Positions 16,831-25,132 of a DNA stretch of 41,861 nt are shown one piece after another. Position numbers and translations under genes: made by a program. This stretch comes from Candidatus Brocadiaceae bacterium (GTDB lineage: Bacteria > Planctomycetota > Brocadiia > SM23-32). The first letter of the stretch is position 1; every line of letters begins with the position of its first letter. The notes beneath the pieces are model-generated. The model did not search any database and was not told the DNA's origin. It saw nothing but the letters and a program-made list of their open reading frames with translations. The stretch is from the NCBI GenBank assembly GCA_003551565.1, contig PUMZ01000142.1, positions 1 through 41,861 of the forward strand, in the 5' to 3' direction.

Positions 16831-17469
16831 TCACTCGGCCGCCCGAAGGCGTTCAAGCTCCCGTTCGCGCAGGATGCGGGTGCGAGTGCGCAGCTCGTCC
16901 TGCGTTAAAAACCCCAGTTCTTCAATCATGTTGAAACTGACTACGAGGTATGTACCGTGCTCGCGGGCCTTGGCCCCGAGCATTTCGGCTACCGGCCCGT
17001 CCAGTTCAACGGCCCGTTCAAGCAGCGAATCCCCGTCACCGGGATTGACCGCGTTTTCCGGAAATACGGCAAGGTCGAGCCCCCGCCCGTAACGTTTGCT
17101 GGCGTCTTCGGCCATAAGGTCCACGCGCTGAGCGATCTCCTCCAATCGGTGTTCGAGGCCGCTCCATGGACGAAAAACGGAAAAAATCGTGGTCCCGAGT
17201 ACGACTTTGCGCGGGCCTTCCGGAAAGGGCCGGGGTTCGACCGGTTTCACGGGGCGAACGGGGGGAGGAAGGGCCGCGTTGTCATCGATAGCTCTTGACG
17301 ATTCCCCATTCGTCCCGGCGCATCCGGCAACACACAGCAGGGCCAGTGCCAGCAACGCACCGAGAACTACGAAGCGATATCTATCCGTCGTGAGGCCTGC
17401 CGTTTCCATGTTCAATGTTGAAAAGGACGGGACCGCCCACGTCTCCAGCATTATGAGAGCCTTTAACAT
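16831..17469 (-). pseudogene. Truncated lipoprotein nitrilase (carbon-nitrogen hydrolase)
   Basis: The frame encodes a lipoprotein signal (hydrophobic run FVVLGALLALALLCVAGC, lipobox VAGC, Cys50), a proline-rich linker (about 67-85) and then the first third of a carbon-nitrogen hydrolase: KVVLGTTIFSVF, a helix LEHRLEEIAQRVDLMAEDA, LDLAVFPENAV with the catalytic glutamate (about 138), and HGTYLVVSFN. The lysine and cysteine of the E-K-C triad should follow, but the frame turns into a charged helix (LRTRTRILRERELERLRAAE) and stops at 212 residues instead of about 350-400 or more. Only 77 nt remain before the next gene, too little to hide the rest in another frame, so this is a deletion rather than a simple frameshift. 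The start is uncertain: ATGs at 17469, 17451 and 17409 are possible. Confidence 0.6.
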
Positions 17470-17631
17470 AATTCACCGCCTGGTTTTTTACCGATTCAAA
17501 GGTGTGTTATCGGGACATCGGACATCACCGTAGAGCATCTTGTTTTCTTATAGTAGCGGAAAGACGGTTTGAATCCAAATGAAAACATAAAATGTTCGGA
17601 ACTGAGGCGCCGGTGGGGGGGGGTGGAGGGA

Positions 17632-17658
17632 TCGCAGTGCTCGCAGTGCTCGTAGTGC
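17632..17658. repeat. Three tandem 9-bp direct repeats
   Basis: TCGCAGTGC, TCGCAGTGC, TCGTAGTGC at 17632, 17641 and 17650. They end 16 nt before a consensus -35 box. A run of nine G lies just upstream (17615-17623). The 404-nt gap 17470-17873 otherwise holds that promoter and a long leader. Confidence 0.85.
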
Positions 17659-17674
17659 TCAACCACGCACCGTT

Positions 17675-17703
17675 TTGACAAAAAAGCTGCCAGCAGATAT
17701 AAT
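17675..17703 (+). promoter_or_regulatory. Consensus sigma-70 promoter for the NfnAB-like fusion
   Basis: TTGACA (17675-17680), a 17-nt spacer and TATAAT (17698-17703): both boxes and the spacing match the consensus exactly. The predicted start near 17710 leaves a leader of about 164 nt before the ATG at 17874. Direct repeats sit immediately upstream. Confidence 0.8.
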
Positions 17704-17873
17704 CCCTCTCTTACGTCAGTTAATCTCAAAAACCGCGCCGTCCGCATCACCGTTGTTTCTTAATCAAAGTGTTTTCAGGCGATTCCAAACGACGCTTTGC
17801 CCTGCGGATTCGTGAGAAAAGCAGGCGAGGCGCCGAATCCTCCCGATGGGAAAAATACGGCACGCATCACGTC

Positions 17874-20156
17874 ATGAATGAAATACTTACAAAAGAAAGA
17901 CTTGCCCCCGACACCTGCAGAATCACCGTCAGAGCGCCCAAAATCTCACAGAAACGCAAGCCCGGACAGTTTGTCATCGTGCGGGTCTCCGAGCAGGGCG
18001 AACGGATACCGCTGACGATCGCCGGCGCCGATCCGGCAAGGCTGTCCATAACGCTGGTCTTTCAGGCGATCGGCAAGAGCACCATACGGCTCGCCCGGCT
18101 GGAGCCGGGCGATGAGATCCCGGATGTTGCCGGGCCGCTGGGCCGGCCGACGGAGATCAACAGCTACAATCATGTTGTGTGCCTGGGGGGTGGACTCGGC
18201 ATAGCGCTGATCCATCCGATTGCCAAAGCCCTGGAGGTGACTTCCCGAAAACTGACCGGCATCATCAGTGCACGAACTGAGGAACAGCTCATCCTGGAAG
18301 ATGAAATGGAGCGCCTCTGCGACCGGTTGCTGATCGCCACCGATGACGGTTCAAAGGGACGCAAGGGGTTCCCGACGGAGCACCTGAAAGAACTGATCGA
18401 GGGCGGCGATCCGCCCGACGCCGTCTATGCCGTCGGGCCCGTTCCCCTGATGGCCGCCGTATCGGATCTCACCGAGCCGTACGGGATAAAGACGATCGTC
18501 AGCCTCAACCCCATTATGGTGGATGGCACCGGCATGTGCGGCGGATGCCGGGTGAGCGTGGGCGGGGAGACCCGGTTCGCGTGCGTGGACGGCCCGGAAT
18601 TCGACGGCCATATGGTTGATTTTCAGGAACTCTCCCAGCGCCTCAGGCAGTACGACGAGCATCCCGGGGCAAGGGCTCTGCCCCGCTATGAATCCGCACA
18701 TACGTGCGACGTAGCGCATACAACTCTGCAGAAGGCGAAACTCGAGGCCGCGGAACAGGCCGTCCGTTCCGCCGATATCCCCCGCCAACCCATGCCCGAG
18801 CAGAGCGGGGAGGGCCGGATCCGCAATTTCGACGAAGTGCCCCTGGGGCTCCGTCCCGAACAGGCCGTGGCCGAAGCCCGCCGTTGCCTGCAGTGCCGCA
18901 ATCCCAAATGCGTCGATGGATGCCCTGTCGGCATCGATATCCCGCGCTTTATCGAGCTCATCGGGAGCGGCGACTACGTCGAGTCCGCCCGCGTGGTGAA
19001 GGAGTCCAACGCTCTGCCGGCCGTATGCGGGCGGGTGTGTCCGCAGGAGGTGCAGTGCGAGGATCTGTGCGTGGTGGGGCGCAAAGGCGACCCGGTGGCC
19101 ATCGGCAATCTCGAGAGGTTCGCCGCCGACTACGAGTTCGGCCAGAGAACCGCACAAAAGCCCGTTTGCCAGCCTTCCAACGGCGTTAAAATCGCCATCG
19201 TCGGAAGCGGCCCCGCGGGGCTGACCGCCGCCGGGGAGCTGGCCAGAGCGGGCTACAAGCCGGTCATACTCGAGGCGCTCCACGAACCCGGCGGCGTGCT
19301 CACATACGGGATACCGCAGTTCAGGCTGCCGAAGGAGATCGTCCGCAGGGAAGTCGACTTCGTGCTGTCGATGGGCGCCCGGCTGGAGACCAATTTCATT
19401 GTGGGAAAAACAGCTACGATCCCGGAACTTTTCGAAGACGGTTACAGGGCGGTGTTTATCGGCAGCGGCGCCGGGCTGCCCATTTTCATTGGAACCCCCG
19501 GTGAAAATCTCAATGGCGTGCTCAGCGCCAATGAATACCTCACGCGTGTGAATCTGATGCGCGCCTACGATCAGCGCTCCGAAACTCCGGTGATGATCCG
19601 CCCGCGCGTGGCGGTGTTCGGGGGCGGAAACGTCGCCATGGACGCGGCGCGCACGGCAAAACGGCTGGGCGGCGAAGAGGTCACCATCGTGTACCGGCGT
19701 TCGGAGAAGGAAAGCCCGGCGCGCAACGAGGAGATCGCGCATGCGAAAGAAGAGGGGATTGCGATCAGGTGGCTGTGCAACGCAACGAGGATCATTGACG
19801 ACGGACGGGGATGGGTGGGTGGGATCGAATGCGTCAGGATGGAACTCGGCGAGCCCGGCGCGGACGGTCGCAGGCGACCGCATCCGGTGGAGGGATCGGA
19901 ATTCGAGATGCCGGTCGATATGGTTATCGTGGCATTCGGGAACCGGCCGCATCCGCTGGTGCTCCGGACCACACCCGGGCTGAAGACGACGGAATGGGGC
20001 ACGATCGACGCTGAACCCGGCACCGGGCGCACGAGTGTTGAGGGCGTTTTTGCCGGAGGCGATATCGTCACCGGCGCGGCAACCGTCATCCAGGCGATGG
20101 GCGCGGGGAAAGACGCCGCCGCGGCCATCGATGAATACCTGCAAAAAAAATCCTGA
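17874..20156 (+). CDS. Fused NfnA-NfnB-type NAD(P)H oxidoreductase
   Basis: A 760-residue fusion of the two subunits of the NfnAB / sulfide dehydrogenase type (also annotated as ferredoxin-NADP reductase plus glutamate synthase small chain). Residues 1-275 are the NfnA-like part: GQFVIVRV, RIPLTIA (FAD), CLGGGLGIAL (NAD) and a [2Fe-2S] site in GTGMCGGC plus FACVDGPEFDGH (Cys222, 225, 237). Residues 315-760 are NfnB-like: Cys338/341/346/350 and Cys385/389/395/399 for two [4Fe-4S] clusters, VGSGPAGL (FAD, 443-450), FGGGNVAMDAA (NADPH, 582-592) and GVFAGGD. NfnAB couples NADH, NADPH and reduced ferredoxin by electron bifurcation; whether this fusion bifurcates cannot be read from sequence. Homology starts at the ATG at 17874, which lacks a clear Shine-Dalgarno; an in-frame GTG at 17769 would add an arginine-rich, non-homologous stretch. 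Confidence 0.9.
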   Translation: MNEILTKERLAPDTCRITVRAPKISQKRKPGQFVIVRVSEQGERIPLTIAGADPARLSITLVFQAIGKSTIRLARLEPGDEIPDVAGPLGRPTEINSYNHVVCLGGGLGIALIHPIAKALEVTSRKLTGIISARTEEQLILEDEMERLCDRLLIATDDGSKGRKGFPTEHLKELIEGGDPPDAVYAVGPVPLMAAVSDLTEPYGIKTIVSLNPIMVDGTGMCGGCRVSVGGETRFACVDGPEFDGHMVDFQELSQRLRQYDEHPGARALPRYESAHTCDVAHTTLQKAKLEAAEQAVRSADIPRQPMPEQSGEGRIRNFDEVPLGLRPEQAVAEARRCLQCRNPKCVDGCPVGIDIPRFIELIGSGDYVESARVVKESNALPAVCGRVCPQEVQCEDLCVVGRKGDPVAIGNLERFAADYEFGQRTAQKPVCQPSNGVKIAIVGSGPAGLTAAGELARAGYKPVILEALHEPGGVLTYGIPQFRLPKEIVRREVDFVLSMGARLETNFIVGKTATIPELFEDGYRAVFIGSGAGLPIFIGTPGENLNGVLSANEYLTRVNLMRAYDQRSETPVMIRPRVAVFGGGNVAMDAARTAKRLGGEEVTIVYRRSEKESPARNEEIAHAKEEGIAIRWLCNATRIIDDGRGWVGGIECVRMELGEPGADGRRRPHPVEGSEFEMPVDMVIVAFGNRPHPLVLRTTPGLKTTEWGTIDAEPGTGRTSVEGVFAGGDIVTGAATVIQAMGAGKDAAAAIDEYLQKKS

Positions 20157-20163
20157 GCTTTGC

Positions 20164-20191
20164 TTGCATATCGCAGGATCCGTGGTATAAT
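20164..20191 (+). promoter_or_regulatory. Promoter for the nuclease-domain protein
   Basis: TTGCAT (20164-20169), a 16-nt spacer and TATAAT (20186-20191), starting 7 nt after the stop of the fusion oxidoreductase gene. The start would be near 20198, about 67 nt before the ATG. Confidence 0.65.
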
Positions 20192-20264
20192 CATTTATGG
20201 TGTATCTTAAAAAATATCGCGGGTAACCCGGGGCGGATTGAACTCTGACAACGAGGGGAAAGCG

Positions 20265-20930
20265 ATGAACGATGTATCCTATACAAGAACAATAATCTGG
20301 GGATTTATGCTCTTGCTGATCATTGGCGCATACGTTTTTCGGCTGCACCTCTCAGAAAGCCCGGAGATGCCGGACGTGCGGTTGAACACGTTCCGAACGG
20401 AAACCGGGACATTGTTTCCGGCGGAGGACATTTCCGTAAGGGAGGATGACGTGGCGGTGATTGTCTCTTCCGTCGGCGTGCATCCGGGAACCGGTTCGCC
20501 CGCCGTTTTTTTGCTCACGGAACAAGAGGACGCGTATATCCCTATCTTTATCGGTCCGTTCGAGGCATCGGCCATATCACGTTCGCTGGAAGGCCTGCGG
20601 CCTCCGCGCCCTATGACCCACGAACTTCTTTCGGATGTCATTGACGTTTTTGGCGGAAGGGTGACGAAGGTTGTGGTTTCATCCCTTGAAAACGGTACGT
20701 TCAAAGCCGTTATGGCCCTGGAGAATGCGGACGGGGAAACCGGCTACCTCGATGCCCGGCCAAGTGATGCGATCGCGATTGCGCTTCTTAAAGGTGCGGA
20801 TGTCTACGTAGCGGCCCGGGTGATGGAGGAAGCCGGATACAGGATCGAAGAGGACGGAGATATCCCGAAAGATCCGCTGGACCCCGACGGCCCCGGGCCG
20901 CAGCAATGGCCGGAAGGCGAGTTGATCTGA
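20265..20930 (+). CDS. Membrane-anchored bifunctional nuclease (BFN/DUF151) domain protein
   Basis: A 221-residue protein starting at an ATG with GAGGGG 7 nt upstream. One transmembrane helix (about residues 9-24, IIWGFMLLLIIGAYVF) is followed by a linker and a BFN/DUF151 domain (about 62-190): VSSVGVHPGTGSPAVFLLTE, YIPIFIGPFEASAIS, RPMTHELLSDVIDVFGG, FKAVMALE and the signature DARPSDAIAIALL. Plant and bacterial members have reported DNase/RNase activity or act as stress regulators, and most bacterial ones are soluble. The N-in topology expected from the sequence would place the domain in the periplasm, unless the helix is reversed. The tail is acidic and proline-rich. It has its own promoter and precedes an EamA transporter by 151 nt. 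Confidence 0.85.
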   Translation: MNDVSYTRTIIWGFMLLLIIGAYVFRLHLSESPEMPDVRLNTFRTETGTLFPAEDISVREDDVAVIVSSVGVHPGTGSPAVFLLTEQEDAYIPIFIGPFEASAISRSLEGLRPPRPMTHELLSDVIDVFGGRVTKVVVSSLENGTFKAVMALENADGETGYLDARPSDAIAIALLKGADVYVAARVMEEAGYRIEEDGDIPKDPLDPDGPGPQQWPEGELI

Positions 20931-21081
20931 TCCCTTCCGGTGCGGAGGGGGCGGACTGTGTCTCACGGCCATGAATCTCATCCCGGACGCGCCGGGAAAT
21001 CGGCTGTTATTGACGCCTTTCTGCACGCAGATTACAGATATTTTTCCGAACGGCCGGCAGCGGCAATGGAGATCTATGGTT

Positions 21082-22008
21082 ATGTCAAAGGGAAAAAACG
21101 GTGGTACGGGGTTCCACCTGGGCATCGTGGCGGCCCTTTTCTGGAGCGTTCACTTCCCCCTGTTGCACAATTTTGTCGGCGAAGCCACTCCACCGGCAGT
21201 CTTTTATTTCCACGCCCTGTTCTGGGCTTCGATCGCTTCCATGGCGTTGCTGATCATAACCGGCCGGACAGACGAGCTGTCGTTGATCAACCGCAGGAGC
21301 GGCACACTTTTTCTGCTCGTGTTGAGCGGCGGCTACGGGATGTGGATGACAATGGCGGCCGCACACGACGCCGGCGGGAAAGATGTTGAGTTGCTTTTTT
21401 ATTCCGGACCGGTGTTGCTGGTGTTTTTATCGATGTTTTTAAGGGGTGGCGCCCGCCGGGGCCGTCTCATCATGGCTCTTGCCGGTTTTGCAGGCGCTCT
21501 GTTCATTGTGCATACCATGCACGGAACATCCGTTCCCCGGTTTTATCCGTTCGTGCTTGCACTGGCGAGCGCGCTTTGCTGGGCCGTTTTTTCATTTGTC
21601 GCGGCCACGCTCGTGCGCGCTACGGAAACTCTTCCCATGCTCGTGCTGACCCTGTGCGTATCCACCGCTTGTTTTCTTTTAACGTGTCTTGTCATGGGGA
21701 TGGACATTCTGGCTATCGGCAGGGCGGAGATACTGGTCAGTATCGTGGCCGGGGGGCTGTCGATAGCGGTGGCTTACGGTTTATGGATGAGGTGCATGGA
21801 GGTTCAGAGTTCCCCCGCAAATGCCGCCACCTGGTGGTATGGTGCGTTGATTTTCGGGGCCGCCTGGTATTATTTTTTCCTGGATTCCCCTGTCGGGTGG
21901 CCGGGAATTATCGGGGCGGTTGTTATCGTTTTTTCCTTCAAGACCGCCGGCGGCGGGAAGGAGAGGACGGAATCCATCCTCGGGGATCTCATGACGAAGG
22001 GCGGATGA
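21082..22008 (+). CDS. EamA/DMT-family transporter
   Basis: A 308-residue membrane protein with about ten hydrophobic helices in two halves, as in the drug/metabolite transporter superfamily. GIVAALFWSVHFPLLHNFV opens the first EamA repeat and FVLALASALCWAVFSFVAATLV the second. GGAG stands 10 nt before the ATG at 21082 and only 4 nt before one at 21076, so 21082 is preferred. In EamA proteins the helices form an export or exchange path for amino acids, nucleotides or similar metabolites; the substrate cannot be told here. The end of the second repeat (ATWWYGALIFGAAWYYFFLDSPVGWPGIIGAVVIVFS) fits the family. It may be read from the upstream nuclease-domain promoter. Confidence 0.85.
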   Translation: MSKGKNGGTGFHLGIVAALFWSVHFPLLHNFVGEATPPAVFYFHALFWASIASMALLIITGRTDELSLINRRSGTLFLLVLSGGYGMWMTMAAAHDAGGKDVELLFYSGPVLLVFLSMFLRGGARRGRLIMALAGFAGALFIVHTMHGTSVPRFYPFVLALASALCWAVFSFVAATLVRATETLPMLVLTLCVSTACFLLTCLVMGMDILAIGRAEILVSIVAGGLSIAVAYGLWMRCMEVQSSPANAATWWYGALIFGAAWYYFFLDSPVGWPGIIGAVVIVFSFKTAGGGKERTESILGDLMTKGG

Positions 22009-22068
22009 TCCGGGACTTGAAAGTCCCCTCCTTCGGTTGGAACTTTGTTTTTTACCCGTGCGGTTTAT

Positions 22069-22137
22069 CCCGCATATTTCATAAACCGAAGACGATCTGC
22101 CGCATTTGCACCACGGAGAACGCGTGAAATAAGCGGG
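22069..22137 (+). repeat. Dispersed palindromic element, copy A
   Basis: The arms CCCGCATATTTCA (22069-22081) and TGAAATAAGCGGG (22125-22137) are inverted repeats with one mismatch. Next to the right arm stands a conserved block beginning TGCACCACGGAGAACGCG (22107 on). The same 31-nt block is at 29717, and a close variant is at 31898. This copy lies 48 nt before the pgi start. Confidence 0.8.
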
Positions 22138-22185
22138 TTAGAATACTTGATTGAAACAAATCCGGAATTAGGGAGATATTTTACA

Positions 22186-23562
22186 ATGCAACGAAAAAGC
22201 GTCATGGATCTGGATTGTGCCAACCTGTTTGAAGATGCCATAGGACCCGGGCACGGCCTGCGCCCGGCCGAGGTCGATATGTTATCAGAACGGATCGAAG
22301 AATATACTGCGGATATCCGGAAGCGCCGCGGTGAGGACATCGGTTTTATGGAACTGCCGTACGACACCCGGCTGGCCGATGAGATTGAAAGCAAAGGCCG
22401 CGAGCTTGCCGGCTGGTGCAAAAATTTCGTTGTCCTGGGTATCGGCGGCTCCGCACTTGGCAACATCACCATCCAGAATGCGCTCAGTCCTTCTTTCGGC
22501 GGCCGGCCGGCCGGTTCCGGCGGGAAGACGCGGATTATCGTGCTGGATAATATCGATCCGGCCCTGATGCGCGATTTCGTCGAATTTGTCGGACCCGATC
22601 TGCCTGAAACGGCGTTTAACGTCATCACAAAATCGGGATCGACCGCCGAGACGATGAGCCAGTTCCTGCATGTCCGGGATCTGCTGCGCCGCACCGACGG
22701 CTGTTCGCCGGAACAACAGATGATCCTCACCACCGATCCCGATCCGGCGAAAAGCCTTCTGAGGCGCCTGGGCGAGAAGGACGGCTACTGCATGTTCCCC
22801 ATACCGGCGAACGTCGGGGGCAGATTCAGCGTGCTCAGTGCGGTCGGACTGCTCAGCGCTGCGGTCGGGGGGGTGGACGTCAGAGAGTTGATGGAAGGTG
22901 CAGCCGCCATGGAATCGCGATGCTGCAGCGACGTTATGTATGATAATCCCGCCGCACTGTATGCCTGTGCCCTTTTTAAACACTACGAGAACGGCAAGCC
23001 GATAACCGTCATGATGCCCTACAGCCACCGTCTGGGAGCCCTGGCACTTTGGTACTGCCAGCTCTGGGCGGAAAGTCTCGGAAAACGCAACGGGCTGGAG
23101 AAAAAGGACATATTCACCGGTCCGACACCGATCGCCTCGGTGGGGGTGACCGATCAGCATTCCGTCATGCAGCTCTATCAGGACGGTCCGTTCGACAAGG
23201 TGATCACGTTTGTCGAGGTGGACCGGTGCGGTGAGGAGGGCGTTCCCATCTGCGGCAGCGCCGGTGTCGAACCGCAACTGCAATACCTGTCGGGAAAGAG
23301 TTTCAATGACCTGTTCCAGGCGGAGCTGGTCGCGACCCGCTGCGCGCTGCGCGACAAGCACCGTCCCAATTGCACGCTACGATTGCCCGAAGTGTCTGCA
23401 AGAACCCTTGGCGAGCTGTTCATGTTCTTCCAGTATGCCGTCACATACAGCGGCTACCTTTACGGCGTCGATGCTTTCGATCAGCCGGGTGTGGAGCTGG
23501 GCAAGCAATACACCTATGGGTTGATGGGGCGTGAGGGCTGCAATCCGCCGCGGTTGTCCTGA
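22186..23562 (+). CDS. pgi: Glucose-6-phosphate isomerase
   Basis: Pgi interconverts glucose-6-phosphate and fructose-6-phosphate in glycolysis and gluconeogenesis. The 458-residue product carries the SIS-fold phosphate-binding segments FVVLGIGGSALGN and VITKSGSTAETMSQF, the GGRFSVLSAVGLL segment, MMPYSHRLG, and the closing GKQYTYGLMGR that contains the catalytic lysine. The length matches the short bacterial form (about 450). The ATG at 22186 has GGGAG 10 nt upstream and homology begins near it; the longer frame from 22045 is encoded by the dispersed repeat and is not coding. It converges with the aldo/keto reductase across a perfect palindrome that could end both transcripts. Confidence 0.95.
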   Translation: MQRKSVMDLDCANLFEDAIGPGHGLRPAEVDMLSERIEEYTADIRKRRGEDIGFMELPYDTRLADEIESKGRELAGWCKNFVVLGIGGSALGNITIQNALSPSFGGRPAGSGGKTRIIVLDNIDPALMRDFVEFVGPDLPETAFNVITKSGSTAETMSQFLHVRDLLRRTDGCSPEQQMILTTDPDPAKSLLRRLGEKDGYCMFPIPANVGGRFSVLSAVGLLSAAVGGVDVRELMEGAAAMESRCCSDVMYDNPAALYACALFKHYENGKPITVMMPYSHRLGALALWYCQLWAESLGKRNGLEKKDIFTGPTPIASVGVTDQHSVMQLYQDGPFDKVITFVEVDRCGEEGVPICGSAGVEPQLQYLSGKSFNDLFQAELVATRCALRDKHRPNCTLRLPEVSARTLGELFMFFQYAVTYSGYLYGVDAFDQPGVELGKQYTYGLMGREGCNPPRLS

Positions 23563-23595
23563 AAGACGTTATGTTTTTCAGGACACAAAAGGGCA

Positions 23596-23627
23596 ATTCT
23601 TTTTCAAGCTCCGTCTTGAAAAAGAAT
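23596..23627. terminator. Perfect AT-rich palindrome between convergent pgi and AKR genes
   Basis: ATTCTTTTTCAAG (23596-23608) and CTTGAAAAAGAAT (23615-23627) pair perfectly over 13 bp around a 6-nt loop. Placed 34 nt after the pgi stop and 7 nt after the AKR stop, it could serve as a bidirectional terminator. A 14-bp version with the same arms recurs at 36004. Confidence 0.6.
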
Positions 23628-23633
23628 CAGGTT

Positions 23634-24623
23634 TCACCCCATTCTTTCGTCGCTTTGCCATAGATCGAGCGACGGGCCGAAATGCATTTTCAGCCGGGAA
23701 GTGGCCGATTCGAGTTCTTCGATGAGGTCTTCGGGAAGATCCAGGCCGGCGGCCTGCGCGTTGTCCCGGGCCTGTTGCGCATTGCGCATTCCGGCGATAA
23801 CACTGGTGACGCCCGGACAGGTCAGCAGGTAAGCGAGAGCGACCTGAACCATGGGGATCCGAATGCGATCGCAGGCACGTCGTAATTTTTCAATTGTCTG
23901 GAAGGTCAAATCTTCGGCTCCTTCCTCGCCATGGCGCGTATGGGGACGTTTGTCGCTGAAATGCCGGGTCCTTGCCCGTTGCGGCGGCACCTGGCCGGGG
24001 CTGGAAAACTTTCCTGTGAGTAGCCCCTGTGCAATCGGTGAATAAGGAAGGATGCTGACATCATTCTGCAGGCAAAGGTCCCGGAGCCCGAACTCGATAC
24101 CCCGCCAGAGCAAGTTGTATGCCACCTGATTGCTTTCGAAGCGGGCCCGGGAAAGCGCCCCGGAGAGGTCCTGCGGCCCGAAGTTGGAACATCCGATAAT
24201 GCGTATTTTCCCCTCTTCCTTCAGTTCTTCCATGGCCCCGATGGTATCCTGAATCGGGATATCATGATTGGGCCAGTGAATCTGGTAGAGGTCGATATAG
24301 TCCGTTCCAAGCCGCTTGAGGCTGTTCTCGCAGGAGGTTCTGAGTTTTTTGGGGGCAAGGTTGGATTGGGAGACTTTCGTGGCTATTGTTACGTCCCTGC
24401 GCCTGTCGCCGAGGCTTTTCCCGAGCAATTGCTCGGAATATCCGTTGCCGTAAGCTTCGGCCGTATCAAAAAACGTGACACCGTTATCCAGGGCGCTTTG
24501 TATTGCCTCTTCGGCATCCTTCTCCTCTTGCGGTCCCCAGGTAAAATCGCCCACAATAGCCCAGCATCCCATGGCCACGGCGCTGACTTCGACATCCGTT
24601 TTGCCTAACCTGCGGTATTGCAT
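23634..24623 (-). CDS. Aldo/keto reductase
   Basis: A 329-residue NADPH-dependent aldo/keto reductase of the soluble TIM-barrel superfamily. The full catalytic tetrad is visible: Asp53 and Tyr58 in FFDTAEAYGNGYSE, Lys83 in ATKVSQ and His116 in YQIHWP. GKIRIIGCSNF, ILPYSPIAQGLLTGKF and the cofactor-binding end GVTSVIAGMRNAQQARDNAQA are typical of the AKR subgroup that includes YajO- and Tas-like enzymes. The substrate is not predictable. It starts 4 nt after the stop of the GyrI-like gene and must be co-transcribed with it; the pair may belong to a response to toxic carbonyl compounds or other small molecules, which is inference. Confidence 0.92.
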   Translation of the reverse strand: MQYRRLGKTDVEVSAVAMGCWAIVGDFTWGPQEEKDAEEAIQSALDNGVTFFDTAEAYGNGYSEQLLGKSLGDRRRDVTIATKVSQSNLAPKKLRTSCENSLKRLGTDYIDLYQIHWPNHDIPIQDTIGAMEELKEEGKIRIIGCSNFGPQDLSGALSRARFESNQVAYNLLWRGIEFGLRDLCLQNDVSILPYSPIAQGLLTGKFSSPGQVPPQRARTRHFSDKRPHTRHGEEGAEDLTFQTIEKLRRACDRIRIPMVQVALAYLLTCPGVTSVIAGMRNAQQARDNAQAAGLDLPEDLIEELESATSRLKMHFGPSLDLWQSDERMG

Positions 24624-24627
24624 GGTC

Positions 24628-25104
24628 TCAAGATTTCTTTCTGACGGGTATCATGATTTCCGTCTGGAGTTCTTCCGCCGAGTCCACCTCGCCCATTATT
24701 TTCCGGAAAACCTCGCGGGTGCCCATCTCTTCGATATATTCGAAGCCGTTATCCCGCACCCATTCGAAAAGGTTCTCATAGACCTGTGGTATTTCTGCGT
24801 AAGGGCCCTGATGCAGGAGGGCAACGAACCGGCCGCCCTCAATGTCTTTCCGCTGAAAATTGTCGTTGTTGACCTCGACCTCTTCTGCCACGGGCAGGCA
24901 TACTTCCGCCCTGAGCTTATCTTCTTCCACCTCTGCCGGGTCGTCATAATAGATGGCGAAGGGACTTCCGCTGTAGGGGTGACCCGTTTGCAGGAGCCAG
25001 GCGATAAGTTCGTCCAACACCACGCTGGTCTGATCATAAGGTCCTGTAAATGAATCTGTCACTGCCGAAACAGGGGCGATTTCCTTCACTGCTGGTTCTG
25101 ACAT
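24628..25104 (-). CDS. GyrI-like effector-binding domain protein
   Basis: A 158-residue stand-alone GyrI-like domain, the ligand-binding fold also found at the C-terminus of Rob and BmrR regulators. Typical features are the SFTGPYDQTSVVLDELIAWL start, PFAIYYDDPAEVEEDKLRAEVCLPV with a conserved acidic residue in the pocket, GGRFVALLHQGPYAEIPQVYENLFEWV and the ending REVFRKIMG...LQTEIMIPV. There is no DNA-binding domain, so it is either a small-molecule sequestering or hydrolysing protein or a sensor partner. AGGAG lies 7 nt before the ATG. It is the first gene of a two-gene unit with the aldo/keto reductase. Confidence 0.85.
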   Translation of the reverse strand: MSEPAVKEIAPVSAVTDSFTGPYDQTSVVLDELIAWLLQTGHPYSGSPFAIYYDDPAEVEEDKLRAEVCLPVAEEVEVNNDNFQRKDIEGGRFVALLHQGPYAEIPQVYENLFEWVRDNGFEYIEEMGTREVFRKIMGEVDSAEELQTEIMIPVRKKS

Positions 25105-25132
25105 ACGTTGTCTCCTGTGTTGTTAAGTCACG

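Noticed and set aside
17632-17658. CRISPR array
   Set aside because: Units are 9 bp with no spacers; these are simple tandem repeats.
18351-20348. 665-codon frame antisense to the fused oxidoreductase
   Set aside because: It mirrors a coding region with clear cofactor motifs and shows no protein-like features.
22045-22185. N-terminal extension of pgi
   Set aside because: The extra residues are encoded by the dispersed element, and a ribosome binding site fits the ATG at 22186.
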